Assembly (NCBI GenBank): GCA_002772115.1
Contig: PCRW01000070.1
Span: 1-5,237 of the forward strand
From: Candidatus Moranbacteria bacterium CG23_combo_of_CG06-09_8_20_14_all_35_22
GTDB lineage: Bacteria; Patescibacteriota; Minisyncoccia; Moranbacterales; UBA2206
Direction of reading: 5' to 3'
DNA: 5,237 nucleotides
Shown here in pieces: positions 1 to 3,245 of this stretch. The translations under genes and the position numbers were made by a program. Numbering within the stretch: position 1 is the first letter of the stretch; each line of letters starts with the position of its first letter. The notes beneath the pieces were generated by a model, which was not told the DNA's origin, ran no database searches, and worked only from the letters and a program-made list of their open reading frames with translations.

Positions 1-17
1 CGATTCATTTACCGATT

Positions 18-45
18 TTGAAAATAGGTTCTAACTTGGTACAAT
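18..45 (+). promoter_or_regulatory. Sigma-70-type promoter with extended -10, upstream of the GIY-YIG gene
   Basis: A -35 box TTGAAA (18-23) and a -10 box TACAAT (40-45) are separated by 16 bp. The bases TGG directly before the -10 give an extended -10 motif. Transcription would start near position 52, leaving an AT-rich leader of about 20 nt before the ATG at 73. No Shine-Dalgarno sequence is visible in that leader. The same promoter may also serve the tRNA-Leu and rluA genes downstream, since no other convincing promoter was seen before 614. Confidence 0.7.
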
Positions 46-72
46 AGAGACACTAAGTTAAAAATAAAATAT

Positions 73-324
73 ATGGCAGGATATTTTTATTTACTATTTA
101 GTTTTAAGGATAAAAAAACTTATTCAGGTTCTACAGATGATTTAACTAGACGATTTGATCAGCATAAAAAAGGAAAAGTAGATAGTACGAAAAATAGATT
201 ACCTGTAAAAATTATATATTTTGAAGAATATAAAACATTAGAAGAGGCTAGGTATATAGAAAAATATTATAAAAGTTGTGCGGGCAGAAAAAAATTAAAA
301 GAAAAATTAAAAAATAAAATTTAA
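73..324 (+). CDS. Small GIY-YIG domain protein (83 aa)
   Basis: This is a stand-alone GIY-YIG nuclease-fold domain, the usual 80-100 aa size of the small YhbQ/UPF0213-like group. The order of motifs fits the family: YFY at residues 4-6 in place of GIY, YSG at 17-19 in place of YIG, then a DLTRR segment with the expected arginine at 26-27, H31, and a T...P stretch at 39-44. An EEAR-IE segment follows, in which E63 is the likely metal-binding glutamate, and a GRKK tail closes the domain at 71-74. The family may act in DNA repair or restriction-like cleavage, but the role of the short stand-alone members is not well established. The isoleucine-to-serine change in YIG is a mild deviation. The ATG at 73 lies about 20 nt after the predicted transcription start and has no clear ribosome binding site. 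The gene ends 5 nt before a degenerate tRNA-like sequence. Confidence 0.85.
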   Translation: MAGYFYLLFSFKDKKTYSGSTDDLTRRFDQHKKGKVDSTKNRLPVKIIYFEEYKTLEEARYIEKYYKSCAGRKKLKEKLKNKI

Positions 325-329
325 GGTAT

Positions 330-411
330 GGGCAAGTGGCGGAATTGGTATACGCGTCCCGCCAAGGCGGGATTCTCGCAAGGGATTGGAGGTTCGAGTC
401 CTCTGTGCTAA
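330..411 (+). pseudogene. Degenerate tRNA-Leu-like gene (CAA-like anticodon)
   Basis: The sequence has the class II layout of the two intact tRNA-Leu genes nearby. It shows a D-arm GCG...CGC (339-355), an anticodon-arm palindrome TCCCGCCAAGGCGGGA (357-372), a variable-arm hairpin TCTC-GCAA-GGGA (374-385), and a perfect T-arm GGAGG TTCGAGT CCTCT (388-404). Two things look broken. The 5' acceptor strand GGGCAAG (330-336) does not pair properly with the 3' strand GTGCTA (405-410); only three central pairs and one wobble survive. The anticodon loop has six bases, CCAAGG, with no U at position 33, so a CAA anticodon can only be guessed. I call it a pseudogene; a functional but odd tRNA-Leu(CAA) cannot be excluded. 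Confidence 0.55.
354..395 (+). repeat. Direct repeat, copy 1 (anticodon, variable and T-arm segment of a tRNA-Leu)
   Basis: These 42 bases match positions 531-572 at 40 of 42 sites; the differences are 358 C versus 535 T and 376 T versus 553 C. The repeat covers the end of the D-arm, the palindromic anticodon arm, the variable-arm hairpin and the first half of the T-arm. The second copy has the fully paired variable arm (TCCC-GCAA-GGGA), and copy 1 has one T-G wobble there. Confidence 0.9.
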
Positions 412-428
412 CATTTAAAATAGAATAT

Positions 429-511
429 GCCGAAGTGGTGAAATTGGTATACACGCCAGTCTTAGGAACTGGTGGGTCTAACCCGTGGAGGTTCGAGTCC
501 TCTCTTCGGCA
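429..511 (+). tRNA. tRNA-Leu(UAG)
   Basis: All arms pair. The acceptor is GCCGAAG (429-435) with CTTCGGC (504-510). The D-arm is GTG...CAC. The anticodon stem is CCAGT/ACTGG around the loop CTTAGGA, giving anticodon TAG at 463-465. A long class II variable arm GGGT...ACCC follows, then T-arm GGAGG TTCGAGT CCTCT. The discriminator base is A511. The genome continues with CA rather than CCA, so a complete CCA end is not encoded and would have to be added enzymatically. Confidence 0.96.
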
Positions 512-530
512 CAAAAGTTAATAAAAATAA

Positions 531-572
531 GCGTTCCGCCAAGGCGGGATTCCCGCAAGGGATTGGAGGTTC
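531..572 (+). repeat. Direct repeat, copy 2 of the tRNA-Leu segment
   Basis: This is the partner of positions 354-395 (40 of 42 identical). The two copies flank the intact tRNA-Leu(UAG), so a local duplication of a tRNA-Leu 3' part, or recombination between tandem tRNA-Leu genes, is a plausible origin. Confidence 0.9.
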
Positions 573-613
573 CTTGTCCGCCGAAGAGGCGGGGAGTCTC
601 TCCTAAGGCACAC
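531..613 (+). pseudogene. 3' fragment of a tRNA-Leu with a hairpin inserted in the T-loop; also the rluA leader
   Basis: Homology to the degenerate tRNA-Leu at 330-411 starts abruptly at the 3' side of the D-stem and runs through the anticodon arm and variable arm to GGAGGTTC of the T-arm (ending 572). Then about 22 nt containing CCGCC-GAAGA-GGCGG (578-592) interrupts the T-loop, after which AGTCTCTCC and TAAGGC-ACA resume a tRNA-like 3' end. There is no 5' acceptor strand or 5' D-arm, so it cannot fold into a tRNA. GGAGG (565-569) can still pair with TCTCC (599-603). The sequence TAAGG at 604-608 lies 5 nt before the rluA ATG and can serve as its Shine-Dalgarno, so the remnant now forms a structured leader. 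Confidence 0.65.
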
Positions 614-1558
614 ATGAAAAAAATAATTATTACAAAAAATAATTCAGGTGAACGAACGGACAGATTCCTGGTGAGGGAATTTTTTTCTTATACGCGCGGA
701 GAAATTATTAGAAATATAAAAAGTGGAAATATCACCGTGAATAATAAAACAGTCAAACCAAGTTATATTTTAAAAGAGAATGATGCGATTGAAGTCATGA
801 AATATGAAGCATATAACATGAAACAAAAAGAAATAATTCCAAATGCTAAAATTAAATTTGAAATAATTTATCAAGATGAAAATATTATTGTGATAAATAA
901 ACCAGCTGGATTGCAAGTTCACCCCGTAAAATCGCTTCGCGATCACGGGGCAAGCCCAAGCCCCAATAATACACTAGCTAATGGTTTGATTTATAAATTT
1001 CCAGAAATAAAAACAGTTGGCGATGAGCCGGAAAATCGGCCAGGAATAGTGCATCGGTTGGACAAGGATACAAGCGGGATAATGCTTGTCGCGAGAAATC
1101 AAAAAACATTTGAAGCGCTTAAAAATAAATTTAAAAATCGAGAAATTCAAAAAACATATTGGGCTTTAGTGTATGGAAAATTGGAAAATAAAAAAGGTTT
1201 GATTGATGCGCCATTGGCGCGATCAGCGGATTATAAAAAACAAACAATAGCCAGAGCAAAAACGAAAACTAAAATTCGTCCGGCAATAACAGAATATAAA
1301 GTGCTAAAAGAATATGGAGATTATTCTTTAGTGGAAGTAAAGCCGAAAACTGGTCGAATGCATCAAATCAGGGTTCATCTTTCTTCAATTGGCCATCCAA
1401 TTTTAGGAGATGAAAAATATCGGCTAAAAAATATGAAAGCAAAAGAAAATATTGTTCGACATTTGCTTTGCGCTAAAAAGATCGAATTTAATTTAAACGG
1501 TCATAATTTTAAATTCGAAATTAAGTTGCCAGAGGATTTTAAGGCTCATGTTTTATAG
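614..1558 (+). CDS. RluA-family RNA pseudouridine synthase with S4 domain (314 aa)
   Basis: The product isomerises specific uridines to pseudouridine in rRNA or tRNA. An S4-type RNA-binding domain lies at about residues 13-62 (RTDRFLVREFF through NDAIEV). The catalytic domain follows, with NKPAGLQVHP at 95-104, the signature HRLDKDTSG at 147-155 whose D150 is the expected catalytic aspartate, the YWALVYG strand at 182-188, and TGRMHQIRVHL at 246-256 with GHPILGD at 260-266. This layout is the RluC/RluD-like one; the exact target uridine cannot be told. I start it at ATG 614, which has TAAGG 5 nt upstream. The frame is open back to 485, but that stretch runs through tRNA-Leu(UAG) and a tRNA remnant and has no family similarity. 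Residues about 104-117 are unusual: a palindromic DNA insertion replaces the short loop between HP and TLANGL. Confidence 0.93.
   Translation: MKKIIITKNNSGERTDRFLVREFFSYTRGEIIRNIKSGNITVNNKTVKPSYILKENDAIEVMKYEAYNMKQKEIIPNAKIKFEIIYQDENIIVINKPAGLQVHPVKSLRDHGASPSPNNTLANGLIYKFPEIKTVGDEPENRPGIVHRLDKDTSGIMLVARNQKTFEALKNKFKNREIQKTYWALVYGKLENKKGLIDAPLARSADYKKQTIARAKTKTKIRPAITEYKVLKEYGDYSLVEVKPKTGRMHQIRVHLSSIGHPILGDEKYRLKNMKAKENIVRHLLCAKKIEFNLNGHNFKFEIKLPEDFKAHVL
922..950 (+). repeat. Nested palindrome inserted in frame inside rluA
   Basis: CCCCGT (922-927) pairs with ACGGGG (945-950). Inside it, ATCGC (931-935) pairs with GCGAT (939-943) around a TTC loop. The following bases GGGGCAAGCCC and AAGCCCC (947-964) can form a competing hairpin. 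The block is GC-rich compared with the flanking AT-rich coding sequence and encodes a low-complexity loop between two conserved motifs of the synthase. It keeps the reading frame. This looks like a small palindromic element tolerated in a protein surface loop, in the way Rickettsia palindromic elements are; that analogy is inference. Confidence 0.6.
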
Positions 1559-1564
1559 CGAGGC

Positions 1565-1593
1565 TTGACTAAACAACAATAAAAAGCTAAGAT
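1565..1593 (+). promoter_or_regulatory. Sigma-70-type promoter for rplS
   Basis: The -35 box TTGACT (1565-1570) and the -10 box TAAGAT (1588-1593) are separated by exactly 17 bp. Transcription would start near 1600, giving a leader of about 155 nt before the L19 start codon. It lies just after the rluA stop codon. Confidence 0.65.
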
Positions 1594-1599
1594 AAAAAA

Positions 1600-1630
1600 G
1601 CTAAAATAACTTAAGTTTTGGCAGTTTTTT
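1600..1630 (+). terminator. Terminator-like hairpin between rluA and rplS
   Basis: GCTAAAA (1600-1606) pairs with TTTTGGC (1616-1622), including one T-G wobble, around a 9-nt loop, and is followed after AG by six T residues (1625-1630) preceded on the 5' side by a run of A. It would be a weak, bidirectional-looking intrinsic terminator for rluA. It also lies exactly at the predicted start of the rplS transcript, so it may instead be a 5' hairpin of the L19 leader. Confidence 0.4.
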
Positions 1631-1647
1631 ATTAAAAATTTAAAATT

Positions 1648-1743
1648 AAGATTTGAGCATTGATTCAGATAAATAGGGATGAATAGAATAATTTTAACAA
1701 ATAAAACAATGAGTTTGTTTCTCCTTGTGGGGACTCAAATCTT
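1648..1743 (+). promoter_or_regulatory. Probable structured leader of rplS (L19)
   Basis: AAGATTTGAG (1648-1657) is perfectly complementary to CTCAAATCTT (1734-1743), with an extra T-A pair outside (1647/1744), so a long-range stem closes a domain of about 76 nt that ends 14 nt before the L19 start codon. Inside are AAACAA-TGAGT-TTGTTT (1704-1720) and CTCC-TTGT-GGGG (1721-1732). A closing stem with internal hairpins directly upstream of a ribosomal protein gene resembles the autoregulatory leaders known for L19 and other ribosomal protein operons. I cannot match it to a named family, and no covariation is available from one sequence. Confidence 0.5.
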
Positions 1744-1757
1744 ATTTAACAGGGTAA

Positions 1758-2201
1758 ATGGATAAGAAAACAATCGAATTTAACAAGAATTTAAGAAGCA
1801 ATAAAAAAATTGATTTCAAAGCGGGGGATGTGGTGGAGGTTTATCTTAAAATCAAAGAAGGAGGGAAGGAAAGAGTTCAAATATTTAAGGGGCTGGTGTT
1901 GGCTGTGAAGGGAAAACAAAGTTCTTCTCCGACGCTTACAGTGCGAAAAGTTTCCCATGAAGTTGGCGTGGAAATGATTATTCCAATTCTTTCTAAAAAT
2001 GTTGAAAAGATAAAACTAATCAAGCAAGCGAAAGTTCGCCGAGCAAAATTATATTATATTCGAGAGCTGACCACTAAACAAAGCCGGATGAAATATAAGG
2101 AAATTAAGGAATTTATCAAAGAGGAGGATACACAGAAGAACACAGAAGAAAAACAGAACGACACAGAGAAAATAGAAGAGAAAGAAGAGGGAAAAAAGTA
2201 A
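1758..2201 (+). CDS. rplS: 50S ribosomal protein L19 (147 aa)
   Basis: L19 is a large-subunit protein located at the subunit interface. The family core is clear: FKAGDVVEVYLKIKEG at residues 20-35, KERVQIFKGLVLAV at 37-50, LTVRKVSHEVGVEMIIPI at 60-77, and the C-terminal VRRAKLYYIREL at 93-104 followed by a KxSRMK segment. The core ends near residue 115. The last 30 residues are an added tail rich in Lys, Glu, Asp, Asn and Gln with no predicted fold; typical L19 proteins are about 115-120 aa. The start is the only reasonable ATG. AGGG at 1751-1754 lies only 3 nt from it, a poor Shine-Dalgarno spacing, which leaves room for control by the upstream leader. No terminator follows, so the tRNA genes beginning 16 nt later are probably co-transcribed. 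Confidence 0.97.
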   Translation: MDKKTIEFNKNLRSNKKIDFKAGDVVEVYLKIKEGGKERVQIFKGLVLAVKGKQSSSPTLTVRKVSHEVGVEMIIPILSKNVEKIKLIKQAKVRRAKLYYIRELTTKQSRMKYKEIKEFIKEEDTQKNTEEKQNDTEKIEEKEEGKK

Positions 2202-2217
2202 TAATTATTGCTTTGAA

Positions 2218-2302
2218 GCGAACGTGGCGGAATTTGGTATACGCGTTAGCTTGAGGTGCTAATGAAGAAAGCTTCTTGGAGGTTCGAGTCCTCTCGTTCG
2301 CA
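2218..2302 (+). tRNA. tRNA-Leu(GAG)
   Basis: The acceptor GCGAACG (2218-2224) pairs with CGTTCGC (2295-2301). The D-arm is GCG...CGC. The anticodon stem TTAGC/GCTAA encloses TTGAGGT, giving anticodon GAG at 2253-2255. The variable arm GAAG-AAAG-CTTC is long, as in class II tRNAs. The T-arm GGAGG TTCGAGT CCTCT is the same as in the other Leu genes. The discriminator A2302 is followed by CA, not CCA. Confidence 0.96.
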
Positions 2303-2323
2303 CATTTTATTGGATAATATTTT

Positions 2324-2397
2324 GCACGCTTAGCTCAGTTGGCTAGAGCGCCTCGCCTACACCGAGGATGTCGGGGGTTCAAGTCCCTCAGCGTGCA
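2324..2397 (+). tRNA. tRNA-Val(UAC)
   Basis: The acceptor GCACGCT (2324-2330) pairs with AGCGTGC (2390-2396). The D-arm is GCTC...GAGC. The anticodon stem CCTCG/CGAGG encloses CCTACAC, giving anticodon TAC at 2358-2360. The T-arm is GGGGG TTCAAGT CCCTC. The discriminator A2397 is followed by CAA, so a full CCA is not encoded. It sits 21 nt after tRNA-Leu(GAG) and 17 nt before tRNA-Phe, as part of one cluster. Confidence 0.96.
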
Positions 2398-2414
2398 CAA
2401 GAAGGAATAAATTT

Positions 2415-2739
2415 GCCGAGTTAGCTCAGTGGTAGAGCAGAGGACTGGTTTTCGGTCCGCCTTGGAGTAATTCAGGGATGAGAATTGGATGAATTCGAGG
2501 AAGCCTAAAACTAATTTTATTAGTAATGGTAATCTCGAGCTAAGCTTCAAAGGGCGTAAGGTTTTGAAGAAAGTGTAGAGACTAGCAAGTGAGTTCCAAC
2601 AATAATCTTGCATTAGCGTCCAATATCCTATTTTGCAAAATAGCAAAAGGATAATGAAATAGTCCGATCCTTGAGGAAACTCAAGAAAAATTTTTGGAAA
2701 ATCCTTGTGTCCCCGGTTCAATTCCGGGACTCGGCACCA
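2415..2739 (+). tRNA. tRNA-Phe(GAA), interrupted by a group I intron
   Basis: The 5' exon is 2415-2446: acceptor GCCGAGT, D-arm GCTC...GAGC, 5' anticodon stem GAGGA and loop bases C32 and U33. The 3' exon is 2697-2739: GAAAA completing the loop (anticodon GAA at 2697-2699), stem TCCTT, T-arm CCCGG TTCAATT CCGGG, acceptor ACTCGGC, discriminator A and an encoded CCA at 2737-2739. Joining the exons restores the CTGAAAA loop and the GAGGA/TCCTT stem usual for bacterial tRNA-Phe. Without splicing the anticodon loop does not exist, so this tRNA depends on intron removal. Confidence 0.95.
2447..2696 (+). ncRNA. Group I self-splicing intron (250 nt, no ORF) in the tRNA-Phe anticodon loop
   Basis: The boundaries follow from pairing. 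P1 pairs exon bases GGACT (2442-2446) with the guide GGTCC (2454-2458), ending in the hallmark U-G wobble at the 5' splice site (2446 with 2454). P10 pairs guide bases TTTTC (2449-2453) with the first 3' exon bases GAAAA (2697-2701). The last intron base is G2696, the expected omega-G. P7 is GACTA (2580-2584) with TAGTC (2660-2664). P9 is CTTGAG-GAAA-CTCAAG (2670-2685). Other helices seen are ACTAAT/ATTAGT (2510-2524, P5-like), CTTCAAA/TTTGAAG (2545-2569, P6-like) and TATCC/GGATA (2624-2653, P8-like). I could not settle P3 and P4. It splits U33 from G34. The size and lack of an ORF match the small bacterial tRNA introns, so it has no homing endonuclease of its own. Confidence 0.92.
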
Positions 2740-2772
2740 CAAAAAAATGTATAGTCTCTTTCGTGATCTTCA

Positions 2773-2815
2773 GCGGGCTTGCCCGCCGAAGGTCGCTATG
2801 GCGACCGAAGGCGGG
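2773..2815 (+). repeat. GC-rich palindrome overlapping the 5' end of tRNA-Gly
   Basis: CCCGCC (2782-2787) pairs with GGCGGG (2810-2815) and GGTCGC (2791-2796) pairs with GCGACC (2801-2806), with a TATG loop and a symmetric GAA/GAA internal loop between the two stems. A second, competing hairpin GCGGG-CTTG-CCCGC lies at 2773-2785. The outer 3' arm includes the first five bases of the tRNA-Gly acceptor strand. The element is of the CCGCC...GGCGG kind seen elsewhere in this window. Confidence 0.75.
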
Positions 2816-2882
2816 TATCGTATAATGGCTATTACACTAGGTTGCCAATCTAGTGATACGGGTTCGATTCCCGTTACCCGCT
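2811..2882 (+). tRNA. tRNA-Gly(GCC)
   Basis: The acceptor GCGGGTA (2811-2817) pairs with TACCCGC (2875-2881). The D-arm GTA...TAC is short. The anticodon stem CTAGG/TCTAG encloses TTGCCAA, giving anticodon GCC at 2844-2846. The T-arm is ACGGG TTCGATT CCCGT. The discriminator is T2882, followed by CA rather than CCA. Its 5' acceptor strand is also the 3' arm of an upstream palindrome, so the primary transcript has two mutually exclusive folds at this end. Confidence 0.96.
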
Positions 2883-2961
2883 CAAAATTTTTTTCAAAAA
2901 ATACAGTTCAGTTTTGTTGCTATATTTTTTGTTGCAAAAAGGTACTTGACCCCTTTTTTAA

Positions 2962-3243
2962 GTCCATAGAAGATTAAAGGAAGAAATGGGCTTTGATTGC
3001 AAATTGGAAAAACTATTTTGTTTCATTTATAATACGGGTTTTGTAAACGGATTAATGGAAAATGAATATGATTGCGTTTTTGTTGGAAAATTTGACGGAA
3101 ATCCGAATCCAAATCCTAAAGAAATTATGAATCATAAATGGATTACTTTGAAATATTTAAATAAAGATATACGCAAAAATACTAATAAATATACCGTTTG
3201 GCTAAAAATTGTTTTAAACAAATTAATAATCCCCAAACACTAA
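2962..3243 (+). pseudogene. idi: 5'-truncated type 1 isopentenyl diphosphate isomerase remnant
   Basis: The intact enzyme interconverts isopentenyl and dimethylallyl diphosphate. Only its C-terminal half remains. Similarity begins with HRRLKEEMGF from 2965, the second half of the Nudix box, directly after an in-frame TAA at 2959-2961. It goes on through FCFIYNTGF, GLMENEYDCVFVGKFDG with the E-x-E pair that carries metal-binding and catalytic glutamates in this family, NPNPKEI, HKWITL, and KYTVWLK near the end. The missing N-terminal part holds the active-site cysteine and the metal-binding histidines, and I found nothing like it in the upstream bases. The longest ATG-started frame begins at 2986 and would make 85 aa, unlikely to be an active isomerase. 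The stop is 2 nt before the prenyl-synthase-like gene, the usual idi-synthase operon arrangement, so the pair was once an isoprenoid unit. Confidence 0.8.
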
Positions 3244-3245
3244 AA

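Noticed and set aside
421..426. TAGAAT as a -10 box before tRNA-Leu(UAG)
   Set aside because: It is only 2 nt before the tRNA, so transcription would start inside the gene.
248..514. Minus-strand ORF of 88 aa and plus-strand ORF 336-521
   Set aside because: Both are read through the tRNA-Leu genes and have no protein-like character beyond translated tRNA sequence.
485..613. 43-residue N-terminal extension of the pseudouridine synthase
   Set aside because: The frame is open but runs through the 3' end of tRNA-Leu(UAG) and a tRNA remnant; the S4 domain begins shortly after the ATG at 614, which has its own Shine-Dalgarno.
330..613. A split or permuted tRNA-Leu made from the two decayed pieces
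   Set aside because: The 5' acceptor GGGCAAG would need CTTGCCC, and neither 3' piece supplies it, so the halves do not assemble into a tRNA.
1207..1228. Palindrome GCGCCATTGGCGC inside rluA
   Set aside because: It encodes the conserved APLAR segment of the family, so it is explained by the protein rather than by an inserted element.
2335..2742. Minus-strand ORF of 135 aa
   Set aside because: It is antisense to tRNA-Val and the intron-containing tRNA-Phe; the RNA structures fully explain the region.
2946..2974. Promoter for the idi remnant starting at TTGACC
   Set aside because: The -35 is good but the best -10 at proper spacing (GAAGAT) matches consensus at only half its positions.
2705..2977. 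Plus-strand ORF of 90 aa
   Set aside because: It crosses tRNA-Phe, the palindrome and tRNA-Gly and ends in the truncated idi region; no coding signal.
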